Origin: Candidatus Omnitrophota bacterium
GTDB lineage: Bacteria; Omnitrophota; Koll11; Aquiviventales; Aquiviventaceae
Reading direction: 5' to 3'
Length of the DNA: 9,674 bases
Assembly: GCA_016196415.1 (NCBI GenBank)
Contig: JACPXS010000121.1
Span: 1-9,674, forward strand
In this document: one piece after another, positions 1 through 5,951 of the stretch
Numbering within the stretch: position 1 is the first letter of the stretch
How the letters are laid out: the number at the start of each line of letters is the position of its first letter
Notes under the pieces: model-generated
Databases searched by the model: none
What the model was told of the DNA's origin: nothing
What the model saw: only the letters and a program-made list of their open reading frames with translations
Made by a program: the position numbers and the translations under genes

Positions 1-79
1 CGGCTGATCGGGCCCCCACTGGCCCGCAGCCGACGACGCCGATAGTGCGGCGCGGCGAGGACCAGTGGGGTGGCAGCCG
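1..79. repeat. Nested inverted repeat at the window edge
   Basis: Three pairs of complementary arms nest inside each other: CGGCTG (1-6) with CAGCCG (74-79), CCCCACTGG (14-22) with CCAGTGGGG (62-70), and CGCCG (37-41) with CGGCG (48-52) around a 6-base loop. The 9-bp middle pair is perfect. The element could be the end of a mobile element, a structured RNA segment, or the 3' hairpin of a gene to the left. No T-run follows, so it is not a convincing intrinsic terminator. In GC-rich DNA some of this pairing is expected by chance. Confidence 0.3.
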
Positions 80-232
80 ATCGGACCCGCCCCATGAATG
101 GATTTATGAAACCACTTCTATGCACTACTGCTCGATCAGGCACTTGTGGAGACCCCCTTTTAGGCGGCACTATTTAGCACGGCACCGGTTTTCCTTCGGA
201 ATTCCGACCTTCCGCTACGAGAGGGTGGACCC

Positions 233-257
233 CGCAGACGTTCCGCAGACGTTCCGC
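233..257 (+). repeat. 11-bp tandem repeat just upstream of the TA1 promoter
   Basis: The unit CGCAGACGTTC occurs twice without a gap (233-243 and 244-254), followed by the first three bases of a third copy. The period of 11 bp is about one helical turn. The array ends one base before the -35 hexamer at 259. This placement suits a cooperative regulator-binding site, most simply the RHH antitoxin of the downstream pair or its toxin complex. That role is inferred; only the repeat itself is seen. Confidence 0.5.
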
Positions 258-258
258 C

Positions 259-287
259 TTGACAGAGTGGTACAGAAGTGGTACACT
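259..287 (+). promoter_or_regulatory. Sigma70-like promoter of toxin-antitoxin pair 1 with internal direct repeats
   Basis: A perfect -35 hexamer TTGACA (259-264) is separated by 17 bp from the -10 hexamer TACACT (282-287), a near-consensus housekeeping promoter. The spacer and the -10 contain two direct copies of GTGGTACA (267-274 and 278-285) offset by 11 bp, so a protein bound there would block RNA polymerase. RHH antitoxins commonly autorepress by binding short repeated half-sites over their own promoter, which fits this layout. Transcription would begin near 294, leaving a leader of about 40 bases. Confidence 0.7.
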
Positions 288-335
288 CCTTGTTGATGGG
301 CTGTGCCGGGTAGCGAACAAGGAGGTTGTCGTCAG

Positions 336-590
336 ATGTCCACTGTCTTGCCGCGTGTCCAGGTCGCGCTGGAGCCGTCGACGTATGCCATCTTGGAGCG
401 CGTCTCACGAGCCGAAGGTGCGTCGTTGTCCCACGTGGTGGCCTCGCTCGTGCAGACGTCGCTGGAGCTGTCGGAGGATCTTGCGTTAGCCCAAGTGGGC
501 GAAGCCCGCCTGAGTAGCTTCCGACGCGATGATGCCTTGACCACGGACGCGCTCGTAGCATGGAACCGCAAGCGTCACGCGAAGCGGTAA
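336..590 (+). CDS. Ribbon-helix-helix type antitoxin (TA pair 1)
   Basis: An 84-residue protein, predicted to neutralise the RelE-like toxin encoded next to it and to repress their shared promoter. The N-terminal half has the pattern of a ribbon-helix-helix DNA-binding fold: a beta strand at about residues 7-12 (RVQVAL), helix 1 at about 14-28, a turn at GAS, and helix 2 at about 30-45. The second half (EDLALAQVGEARL, then a C-terminal ALVAWNRKR) matches the toxin-wrapping tail of RHH antitoxins in RelE pairs. I chose ATG 336 because AAGGAGG lies at 319-325, 10 bases upstream. An in-frame start at 303 has no such site and adds unrelated residues. The toxin gene starts inside the 3' end of this one, so the two are translationally linked. 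The family call is by pattern, not by a search. Confidence 0.75.
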   Translation: MSTVLPRVQVALEPSTYAILERVSRAEGASLSHVVASLVQTSLELSEDLALAQVGEARLSSFRRDDALTTDALVAWNRKRHAKR

Positions 591-904
591 GCCCGCGCGC
601 CTTCCGGGTTCTCTGGCATGCCGAGGTCCGCCGCGATCTCGTGAAGATCCCACCCCCCACGGTCGAGGCAATTGTTAAGGCGGCGCACGACCGGCTCTCC
701 CAGGCGCCCCTCCTCATCGGCGAGCCGCTGCGCGGGACCGCCCAACGGCTCTGGCGGCTGCGCTACAGCCAATACCGCCTCGTGTATACCGTGCGGCCGG
801 CCGCGCACGAGGTCTGGGTACTCTCCGTCCAAACGCGCGACATCGTCTACCGCAAGACCCACCTGCAGCGGCTGCTCCGGTTGGCGCAAGCGTTACAGCA
901 GTAG
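560..904 (+). CDS. RelE/ParE-family toxin (TA pair 1)
   Basis: A 114-residue protein predicted to be the toxin of a type II pair. RelE members are ribosome-dependent mRNA endonucleases, whereas ParE members inhibit gyrase; the sequence here does not separate the two. The RelE-fold signature is clear: the strand AFRVLWHAEVRRDL (14-27), a helical segment at about 34-47, PLRGT (56-60), the central strand pair LWRLRYSQYRLVYTV (64-78), and the last strand VWVLSVQTRDIVYRK (85-99). Typical members have GHR where this one has QTR. A basic, leucine-rich tail of about 15 residues extends beyond the usual end. The start overlaps the antitoxin gene by 31 bases and has no strong ribosome binding site, consistent with coupling to antitoxin translation. 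No later ATG or GTG precedes the conserved core, so ATG 560 is the best start. Confidence 0.75.
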   Translation: MEPQASREAVSPRAFRVLWHAEVRRDLVKIPPPTVEAIVKAAHDRLSQAPLLIGEPLRGTAQRLWRLRYSQYRLVYTVRPAAHEVWVLSVQTRDIVYRKTHLQRLLRLAQALQQ

Positions 905-953
905 CCAACCTGCCTCATCGGCGAACAAGGTGAGGCGACTGGTGGGTTTGTTG

Positions 954-987
954 GAGTTCCGGGGACACCATGGTGACCCCGGAATTC
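954..987. repeat. Near-perfect palindrome resembling a REP/RAYT or MITE end
   Basis: Bases 957-984 form a 28-bp inverted repeat with a single mismatched pair, centred on CCATGG (968-973). Flanking bases at 954-955 and 986-987 also pair. Read from either side, each arm is TTCCGGGG(A/T)CACCAT. From memory, this resembles the TTCCGGGGACACCAT motif found near IS200-like (RAYT) transposases in many environmental bacteria. No transposase gene is present here, so this may be a collapsed element whose two ends are fused head to head. The palindrome is directly visible; the mobile origin is inferred. A simple hairpin at the 3' side of pair 1 is the alternative, although no T-run follows it. Confidence 0.5.
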
Positions 988-998
988 AAATGCGCTGA

Positions 999-1079
999 AA
1001 CCCTCAGAGCTTCGCCTACGATGCGCTGGGGAATTGCCTGACCGCGGTCTCCGGGGCGTACGGGATATGTGGGAAATAG
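999..1079 (+). pseudogene. Possible scrap of a YD-repeat (RHS) gene
   Basis: Between a TGA at 996-998 and a TAG at 1077-1079, one frame reads 26 codons that include SFAYDALGN followed by LTAV and a Gly-Ala-Tyr-Gly stretch. The YDALGN core with a following L-T-x-V is the hallmark of the YD repeat in RHS toxins and related cell-surface proteins. Nothing on either side continues the repeat, and there is no start codon or ribosome binding site, so at most this is a decayed fragment. It lies between two repeat elements, as expected for a recombination scar. Chance similarity over so short a stretch is quite possible. Confidence 0.25.
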
Positions 1080-1091
1080 ACTATTTCCCAC
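1069..1091. promoter_or_regulatory. Perfect 23-bp palindrome, probable operator of TA pair 2
   Basis: The arms GTGGGAAATAG (1069-1079) and its exact complement (1081-1091) flank a single central A. The whole lies 42 bases upstream of the antitoxin ATG. A one-base loop cannot form a useful RNA hairpin, so a DNA site for a dimeric protein is the natural reading. The AbrB-like antitoxin downstream is the obvious candidate for autorepression. I could not place a convincing -35/-10 pair around it, so the promoter itself is not called. Confidence 0.55.
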
Positions 1092-1132
1092 TCCGTGGTA
1101 TCGTTGAGGTGAACAAAATTCGGAGGTGCCTC

Positions 1133-1438
1133 ATGACCAAACACGAGCTGCTCAAGGACGCGGAGTTTGAAGCCGTCACCGAGGCGCGGGTCGATGCCAA
1201 GCACCGGGTGGGCCTCGGGAAAATTCTCGGTGGCCAGGTGACGAGCTTCCGGGTCTACCGCAATGCCCATGGCCAGATCATCCTGGATCCGATGGTTTCA
1301 GTCCCGGCCCACGAAGCCTGGCTGTTCAAGAACACGCGGGCTGTGCGGCTCCTCGAGAAGGGGTTGGACGATGCCAAGCAGGGTCGACTCGTCAACGCCA
1401 AGGAGGATTACTCGAGGGATATCCGCGGCGAGGGCTGA
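1133..1438 (+). CDS. AbrB/MazE-like antitoxin (TA pair 2)
   Basis: A 101-residue protein predicted to be the antitoxin for the toxin that begins at its stop codon. Residues about 20-54 (VDAKHRVGLGK, then FRVYRNAHGQIILDP) have the swapped-hairpin AbrB pattern of Asp-x-Lys-x-Arg-Val followed by a strand and Gly-x-Ile-x-Leu-x-Pro. The next part, VPAHEAWLFKN (58-67) with a helix ending in GLDDAKQGRLV, matches the C-terminal toxin-binding region of antitoxins I know beside RelE-like toxins ending in ITPHP. The start ATG 1133 follows GGAGG at 1122-1126 at ideal spacing. An in-frame extension to 1034 would run through the palindromic operator and has no site, so I rejected it. The stop TGA shares one base with the next ATG. 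Autorepression at 1069-1091 is likely. Confidence 0.7.
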   Translation: MTKHELLKDAEFEAVTEARVDAKHRVGLGKILGGQVTSFRVYRNAHGQIILDPMVSVPAHEAWLFKNTRAVRLLEKGLDDAKQGRLVNAKEDYSRDIRGEG

Positions 1439-1737
1439 TGGTTGCCTTGGTCTTCACCCGCAGCGCCCAGGAAGAGCTCGAACGGCTTGAAGGTTCCCCT
1501 CGGCACGCTGGTCTCGTTAAGCAGATCAAGAAGGCCTTCGGATTACTCCAAACCGACCCCCGTCATCCGTCGCTGCAGACCCATGTCTTCCATTTGATCG
1601 CGAACCCCTACAACCCGCGCGACGAGGTCTTTGAAGCCTACGTGCAGCAGCACACCCCAGCCGCGCACCGCCTCTTCTGGTGCTCTGGGCCCAAGAAAAG
1701 CCGGCTCACCGTCATTGCCATCACTCCGCACCCCTGA
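1438..1737 (+). CDS. RelE/ParE-superfamily toxin ending in ITPHP (TA pair 2)
   Basis: A 99-residue protein, normal length for this toxin superfamily. The first strand and helix are VFTRSAQEELERLE (5-18). Next come a helix VKQIKKAFGLLQTDPRHP (27-44), the SLQTH strand, EVFEAYVQQHTPAAHRLFW (63-81), and the terminal strand VIAITPHP (92-99). The TPAA(Y/H)R(I/L)FW plus IAITPHP pattern marks a recognisable toxin subfamily commonly annotated as a cytotoxic translational repressor. Its biochemical target is unproven. Start and stop overlap as TGATG with the antitoxin, giving tight translational coupling. After the stop, about 100 bases without a visible gene or good terminator separate it from the convergent HD-GYP gene. 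No inactivating change is visible, so the pair should be functional. Confidence 0.75.
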   Translation: MVALVFTRSAQEELERLEGSPRHAGLVKQIKKAFGLLQTDPRHPSLQTHVFHLIANPYNPRDEVFEAYVQQHTPAAHRLFWCSGPKKSRLTVIAITPHP

Positions 1738-1843
1738 GCCAGCTTCACATGGGAATTCGGCTGGTGTCAGATCATCTACCGAGCTGTGATCTCTTCACGA
1801 AGAAGGCGGAGGGGTTCGGGTGGAGAATGCTTCGGCGGGGTGC

Positions 1844-2941
1844 TCAAGAGGAGGGCGCGGGGTGGCTGTTGGCGCTGGGATCAGCGGGCGCCGACGGCTC
1901 ATGAGCCTGGCCATTCGCAGGATCCGGTATGTGGACGGGCTTGAGCTTCCCGGCTTCATACAGCTCGACCACCGTATCGACCACCAGGGGATCAAACTGG
2001 CTGCCCCGGCTGCGTTTCAGCTCTTCAATCGCCTTCTCAACCGTCATGCCCTTGCGGTAGGGCCGGTCGGTGATCATCGCGTCAAACGCATCCACCACCG
2101 TCGCAATCCGCGCGCCGATCGGGATCGCCTCCCCTTTCAGCCCCCCCGGATAGCCTGAGCCGTCATACGCTTCTTGGTGGTGGCGCACGATCTTCGACAT
2201 CTCTTTCAATCCGGCGATCTGCTCCAGAATCTCCGCGCCGTCCACCGGGTGCCGGCGCATCACCCGCCACTCCTCATCAGACAGCGGGCCGGGCTTATAG
2301 AGGATCTCCTTCGGCGTGAAGATCTTCCCGACGTCGTGGAGCAGGATCCCCGCCAGCAGCACCTCTTCCGGCACCCCGTCAAGCGAAACCCCTTTTTGGC
2401 GGAGCTTGGCGATGATCTTGCCGGCGTACTCGACGCTGCGCGAGACGTGCTCATGCGTGTAGTGCGGATCGATCTTGGAAACCACCATGGAGAAGGCCGA
2501 GACGATCCCGCGCGTCACCTGCCGCATTTCCTGGAGGGAACGCTTCAGCTCTTCGTTGGCGGCCCGCAGGTCTTCATACAACGAGGTGCTCACTTTCGCG
2601 AGCACCTCTTCCTTTAAATACTCCAGGCTGAAGGGCTTGATGACGTAGTCGGCCGCCCCCATCAACTTGGCCTTGCGGATCATCTCCTCGTCTTCGATGG
2701 CCGTGATGACGATCACTTTAATCGACTTATCCACGTCCCGGGTCTCTTTGAGGACGTCGAGGCCGTTCAGCCCCGGCATGTGGAGATCGAGGAAAACGAG
2801 GTGGGGCCGTTGGGTGCGGATGCAGGCGAGCGCCTCCTTGCCGTCGTGAGCCAGGAGGACGTCAAATCCCCGCTCGGCAAAAAACGTCTCCAACAGCCGG
2901 CAGATTTTCTGTTCGTCGTCTGCGACAAGCAGCTTCACCAT
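1844..2941 (-). CDS. Response regulator with HD-GYP cyclic-di-GMP phosphodiesterase domain
   Basis: A 365-residue cytoplasmic two-domain regulator. The receiver domain (about 2-118) has the acidic pair D8/D9, phosphoacceptor D52 in LDLHMPG, T80 and K102, so it should accept phosphate from a kinase. A coiled linker (about 121-142) leads into the HD-GYP domain (about 145-335). That domain keeps H163, the HD pair H202-D203 with K206, H231, the pair H254-H255, DGSGYP (260-265) and DAFDAM (284-289). All expected metal and substrate residues are present, so hydrolysis of cyclic di-GMP is likely. The last 29 residues are a Pro/Ala/Ser-rich flexible tail. I chose ATG 2941 because MVKLLVADDE is a typical receiver start. 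The open frame continues upstream into the kinase gene, but those residues resemble nothing. A 97-base gap with its own promoter separates it from the kinase. The layout resembles RpfG, but no symbol is justified. Confidence 0.9.
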   Translation of the reverse strand: MVKLLVADDEQKICRLLETFFAERGFDVLLAHDGKEALACIRTQRPHLVFLDLHMPGLNGLDVLKETRDVDKSIKVIVITAIEDEEMIRKAKLMGAADYVIKPFSLEYLKEEVLAKVSTSLYEDLRAANEELKRSLQEMRQVTRGIVSAFSMVVSKIDPHYTHEHVSRSVEYAGKIIAKLRQKGVSLDGVPEEVLLAGILLHDVGKIFTPKEILYKPGPLSDEEWRVMRRHPVDGAEILEQIAGLKEMSKIVRHHQEAYDGSGYPGGLKGEAIPIGARIATVVDAFDAMITDRPYRKGMTVEKAIEELKRSRGSQFDPLVVDTVVELYEAGKLKPVHIPDPANGQAHEPSAPADPSANSHPAPSS

Positions 2942-2968
2942 GTCGTAACACCCAGGGTCTCTATTAGA

Positions 2969-2997
2969 ACCATACCTGAGGTCACCCCAATTGACAA
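2969..2997 (-). promoter_or_regulatory. Possible promoter of the HD-GYP regulator gene
   Basis: Reading on the - strand, TTGTCA (2992-2997) is followed after 17 bp by TATGGT (2969-2974), and the start codon lies about 27 bases further on. The -35 matches five of six consensus bases and the -10 is weaker. This would allow the phosphodiesterase to be expressed apart from the kinase upstream. No strong ribosome binding site precedes the ATG, so translation may be modest. Confidence 0.4.
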
Positions 2998-3006
2998 GCC
3001 CGACCG

Positions 3007-3039
3007 AGAGCGCCCCGCAGTCATGTTGATAGGCGCTCT
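3007..3039 (-). other. Stem-loop at the 3' end of the kinase gene
   Basis: AGAGCGCC (3007-3014) and GGCGCTCT (3032-3039) are exact complements around a 17-base loop, beginning at the kinase stop codon. On the - strand no U-run follows, so this is at best a processing or pausing hairpin between the kinase and HD-GYP genes, not a clear intrinsic terminator. Confidence 0.35.
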
Positions 3040-5183
3040 TAGGAACCGCCGTTTGAGGAGAGCGCGGCCTCGCCCTGCCGCCACACCGGCAGGTGAATCG
3101 TGAAACAGGTCCCCTTGCCCTCCGTCGACTCCAGCTCAATCGTGCCGCCGTGCGACTTCACGATCCGCTGGCTCACGAAGAGGCCCAGCCCCGTCCCCGT
3201 CGGTTTGGTCGTATAGAAAGGGTCGAAGACTTTCCGCTGAATGCTGACCGGGATCCCCGGCCCGGTATCCGCCACCTTAAGCACGATGTGCGAACCGTTC
3301 GCGCGGGCCGAGAGCATGAGCTTGCCTCCCTTCTCGCCCATCGCCTGGCACGCATTCAGGATCAGGTTGAGCAGCACCTCCTGGAGCTGGTTCTGGTTGC
3401 TGCGGACCTTGGGGAGGTCGTCCGGCACGTCGAGTTGCCGCTCGACGCGCTCCAGCCGCACCTGATAGGCGGCCAAACTCAGGCTTTCCTCAATCGTTGC
3501 CTTCAAATCCACCGGCGTCACATCGGTGGGGGCGGGTTTGGCGAAGCGCAAGATTCGCCGCGTGATGTCCGCGGCCCGCTTGCACTCCTCGATAATGCTC
3601 AAGAGCACTTCATCCACCTTGGCGTCCTGCCCTTTGAACCGCTCCAGATAGAGCTGGGCTTCTCCCGAGATGATCGCCAGCGGGTTGTGGATCTCGTGGG
3701 CCATGCCGGAGGCGAGCTGCCCGAGGCTGGCCAGCTTCTCCGATTGGATCATGTAGGCTTCGTTGGTGCGCAGCTCCTCGAAAAACAGCGCGTTCTCAAT
3801 CGCCAGCGCGGCTTGGTTGGCCAGCCCGGAAAAGATCGCGATGTCATCCGTCGCGTAGGCTTCCCCGGAGCACTTCCCCCCCAACACCAGAAACGCCAGC
3901 AACCGATCGTTCGAGAAGCTGGGCACAATGAGCCGGGCTTCGAGCGCGCGCATCCACGTGTAGGCCGCCTCCATCTGCTGGCGGCCCTGCGCGTGCGCGT
4001 GAGGGCTTTCCAACGCGGCCTGCAGCTCTTCGACCACGACCAGGTCTTTCTTGCCCTGCAGCATCTCCACCAGCGGATGGCCCTGCTCCACCGACATGTC
4101 CGCAGGAATCGAGGAAGGATAGCGCACCGCCTTCAGGGCGTAGCGCTGCTCTTTCGGCTCATAGAGGAAGAGGCTGGCGTTGGTCAACCTCACGGTCCGG
4201 TTCACCATGTAGGTGATGACGCGGCACAGCCGTTGGATGTCCTTGATCCGCGTCATGCCGCTTGAAGCCGCGACGAGGGTGCGATGGTACCGGCGCTGGG
4301 CATGCACCAACCGCTGCTCGAGCCGGCGCGTCACCGTGAGCAGGATCATCGAGCTGGCCGAGGCCAACAGCCCCATCAACACCACCGGCGCGGCCCACCA
4401 CCAGGAACCCAGCACCTCCTGCCATGCGGCCTGGTAGCGGGCGCCGACCCATAGCGGCACGCCGAAGACGAGCGCGTACGTCGCCAGAAACGTCAGCGCG
4501 CGGGCCAGCGCCAAGTTCACATCGATGAGCCGGTAGCGGAGGAACGCGTACGCCATGAGGAGGGGAAAGAGGCAGGCTGCGAAGTTGCCGTAGGGATACA
4601 GCGCGACGCCGAAGACGGGCAGGAAGCACGTCGCGCCCCCCACAAAACTGATGAGGATGGCCGCCAAAAACCACGCCAGGAGCAGCCGACGCCGCCGCTC
4701 TTTCGTGCGCCGAAGCGCCCGCCACAACTCGAGGTGGCTCAGGAGCGCCATCCCCACGAAAAAGACCACGAACGCAAGATAGAGGAAGCTGTCCGGCGCC
4801 TTGTAGTAGAACTGCCCGAAGGCCTTGCGGACATGGGTGATGAACAGGGGACTCGCATCAGCGAGCAAAAACACCGTGCTGGCGGCGTACGAGGCCTTGA
4901 CGCTTTGGGGACGGCGCAGCCCCGTGAAGACGACCACGAAATGGTAAAAGAGCGCGGGGATGAAGACGATCCCGACATACGCGAGCCGCCACCACACAAG
5001 CGCCAGGCGCGGATCAGCCGTCAGCCCAACCAGCAGCGCCCCGAGGCCCCACAGGCTCGTGGCCATCGCGAAGGCCGCCCAGAGCTGGTTCACGCGGCTT
5101 GCGCGGTTGGTGAAGTACGCCAGGCCCGCCGTCATCGTGCAGGTGATGACGACGAGCAACCCGGAAAGCGCAAAGGGGTTCAT
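3039..5183 (-). CDS. Membrane-bound GAF sensor histidine kinase (HK1)
   Basis: A 714-residue kinase predicted to sit in the inner membrane. Residues about 1-285 contain eight or nine hydrophobic spans, in the style of the 7TM N-terminal regions of histidine kinases. They include the AYAFLRYRLID segment (211-221) often seen at the end of such sensors. A GAF domain covers about 310-470, a helical linker follows, and the HisKA domain holds phosphoacceptor H496 in GMAHEIHNPL. The ATPase core is complete: N box with N606 and N610, G1 DTGPGIP (639-645), F box FDPFYTT (653-659), G2 GTGLGL (663-668). The protein ends shortly after the catalytic core with no fused receiver, so it must act on separate regulators. 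The flanking single-domain receiver and HD-GYP protein are the obvious partners. The start is supported by GGAGG (+ strand 5193-5197), which pairs with bases next to the ATG. The ligand is unknown. Confidence 0.9.
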   Translation of the reverse strand: MNPFALSGLLVVITCTMTAGLAYFTNRASRVNQLWAAFAMATSLWGLGALLVGLTADPRLALVWWRLAYVGIVFIPALFYHFVVVFTGLRRPQSVKASYAASTVFLLADASPLFITHVRKAFGQFYYKAPDSFLYLAFVVFFVGMALLSHLELWRALRRTKERRRRLLLAWFLAAILISFVGGATCFLPVFGVALYPYGNFAACLFPLLMAYAFLRYRLIDVNLALARALTFLATYALVFGVPLWVGARYQAAWQEVLGSWWWAAPVVLMGLLASASSMILLTVTRRLEQRLVHAQRRYHRTLVAASSGMTRIKDIQRLCRVITYMVNRTVRLTNASLFLYEPKEQRYALKAVRYPSSIPADMSVEQGHPLVEMLQGKKDLVVVEELQAALESPHAHAQGRQQMEAAYTWMRALEARLIVPSFSNDRLLAFLVLGGKCSGEAYATDDIAIFSGLANQAALAIENALFFEELRTNEAYMIQSEKLASLGQLASGMAHEIHNPLAIISGEAQLYLERFKGQDAKVDEVLLSIIEECKRAADITRRILRFAKPAPTDVTPVDLKATIEESLSLAAYQVRLERVERQLDVPDDLPKVRSNQNQLQEVLLNLILNACQAMGEKGGKLMLSARANGSHIVLKVADTGPGIPVSIQRKVFDPFYTTKPTGTGLGLFVSQRIVKSHGGTIELESTEGKGTCFTIHLPVWRQGEAALSSNGGS

Positions 5184-5198
5184 CGGAGGGCGCCTCCG
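5184..5198 (-). promoter_or_regulatory. Hairpin covering the HK1 ribosome binding site
   Basis: On the mRNA, CGGAGG (the Shine-Dalgarno sequence) can pair with CCTCCG that directly abuts the start codon, with a 3-base loop. This would hide the ribosome binding site unless ribosomes arriving from the receiver gene, which stops 34 bases upstream, open it. Translational coupling that keeps kinase below regulator is the likely purpose, though this is inferred from pairing alone. Confidence 0.45.
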
Positions 5199-5217
5199 GC
5201 GGCTTGCACAGGGCCCA

Positions 5218-5604
5218 TCAGGATGTGGCGGCCCTGTTGGCGAGGCCGCGCTTCATCGCCTCGGCGAGATCCCGAAGCGAGGAAATCGGTTTGTCGAAAT
5301 GCGCAAACGCCCCTAAGGCCAGCAGGCGGTCCCGCGTCTTGCCGCCGTCGTTGTAGGCGGTAATGACGATCACCGGGATCGTCGGATAGGCGCGGCGGAT
5401 GCGCTGGAGCAGTTCATCGCCGTCCATCCCCGGCAACTTCAAATCCACCAGGACGACATCGGGCTTGTGGTAGTCCACCAGCTCCAAGCCTGAGGTGCCG
5501 GTCAGCGCCACATGCACCTCGTAGCCCCGTGCGCTGAAAAACTGGTCGATGGTCCTGGTAAACTCCACTTCATCGTCAATCGCCACCAGCTTTGGGCTCG
5601 CCAT
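5218..5604 (-). CDS. Single-domain response regulator (CheY-like receiver)
   Basis: A 128-residue stand-alone receiver with no output domain. The acidic pair D10/D11 (KLVAIDDE), phosphoacceptor D54 in LVDLKLPGMDG, T82 in VITAYND and K105 in FDKPI are all present, so it should be phosphorylated. The domain fills almost the whole protein. Such proteins act by protein-protein contact, as phosphorelay intermediates, or as phosphate sinks. It is the first gene of the operon that continues with HK1, 34 bases downstream, making HK1 the likeliest donor. I chose ATG 5604; a GTG at 5619 would add five residues, and neither has a good ribosome binding site. The gene is divergent from toxin-antitoxin pair 3. 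Before that insertion it probably followed the second kinase in one run of genes. Confidence 0.85.
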   Translation of the reverse strand: MASPKLVAIDDEVEFTRTIDQFFSARGYEVHVALTGTSGLELVDYHKPDVVLVDLKLPGMDGDELLQRIRRAYPTIPVIVITAYNDGGKTRDRLLALGAFAHFDKPISSLRDLAEAMKRGLANRAATS

Positions 5605-5691
5605 CCCGATCACGGGCACTGAGGAGGAAATGTCGCATCACTGGTGTTCCGTGCCGCTCTCGCGCGCCTTGCGATGGGTCCCGTCCCCGTC

Positions 5692-5720
5692 TTGATCTTG
5701 CTGAATGAAGCGGGTATAGT
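5692..5720 (+). promoter_or_regulatory. Sigma70-like promoter of toxin-antitoxin pair 3
   Basis: TTGATC (5692-5697) is followed after exactly 17 bp by TATAGT (5715-5720), a strong housekeeping-type match. The antitoxin ATG lies 30 bases further, preceded by AAGGAG at 5740-5745. No obvious repeat or palindrome overlaps the promoter, unlike pairs 1 and 2, so an autorepression site is not visible. Confidence 0.6.
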
Positions 5721-5750
5721 AGGGACGGAACGTCTCGCGAAGGAGTGCTC

Positions 5751-5951
5751 ATGCCTGCCACAAAACGGTTGCACCCCCTGACCCTCCGCGGCCCTGTCGT
5801 CATTCTTGCGATGGGCGATTACCGCACCTTGTTGGCGGAGGCCGGTTACCTCCCTACCCCTAAACTCACTCGACACATCGTCACTGCACGAGCCCGATTC
5901 CGCAAGGGCAACGTCATTTCTTGGGAGCAGCTCAAACGTGACCTCAAGTAG
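5751..5951 (+). CDS. Short Phd/YefM-like antitoxin (TA pair 3)
   Basis: A 66-residue protein. GPVVILAMGDYRTLLAEAG (14-32) resembles the second strand and helix of Phd/YefM antitoxins. The C-terminal run TARARFRKGNVISWEQLKRDLK matches the toxin-binding tail (Arg-x-Gly, then SWEELK) seen in antitoxins of RelE partners. The N-terminal DNA-binding part is about 20 residues shorter than usual, so it may bind DNA poorly. ATG 5751 is supported by AAGGAG five bases upstream; an in-frame GTG at 5745 is the alternative. The toxin frame begins inside its last codons (14-base overlap). Because that toxin is interrupted, this may now be an orphan antitoxin. Confidence 0.65.
   Translation: MPATKRLHPLTLRGPVVILAMGDYRTLLAEAGYLPTPKLTRHIVTARARFRKGNVISWEQLKRDLK

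Larger units (their letters stand above)
1..335. other. Gene-free leader upstream of toxin-antitoxin pair 1
   Basis: I see no credible gene in this stretch; the short frames here match no family I recognise. It holds a nested inverted repeat at the extreme left (1-79), a perfect 12-bp palindrome TCGGAATTCCGA at 196-207, a 2.3-copy 11-bp tandem repeat at 233-257, and a strong promoter at 259-287. The untranslated leader of the antitoxin follows, with its ribosome binding site AAGGAGG at 319-325. The right half therefore reads as the control region of the toxin-antitoxin pair. The left half may be the edge of another element lying outside the window. Confidence 0.55.

Noticed and set aside
912..936. 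GCCTCA/TGAGGC hairpin after the pair 1 toxin as a terminator
   Set aside because: The stem is only six pairs with a 13-base loop and no T-run follows, so it is too weak to call.
1738..1843. Terminator between the convergent pair 2 toxin and HD-GYP genes
   Set aside because: I found only four- to six-base pairings and no T-run on either strand, so nothing supports a terminator here.
2942..3139. N-terminal extension of the HD-GYP regulator to 3139
   Set aside because: The frame is open, but the residues overlap the kinase gene and resemble no family. The receiver domain begins naturally at ATG 2941.
3093..4265. A 390-codon open frame on the + strand
   Set aside because: It lies wholly opposite the HK1 gene, whose catalytic motifs are intact. 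The product is rich in Arg, His, Leu and Gln as expected of an antisense shadow in GC-rich DNA, with no recognisable domain.
5630..5695. A 21-codon + strand frame starting right after GAGGAGG
   Set aside because: The spacing from the purine run to ATG is only about three bases, the frame runs into the -35 of the pair 3 promoter, and the peptide has no recognisable feature.
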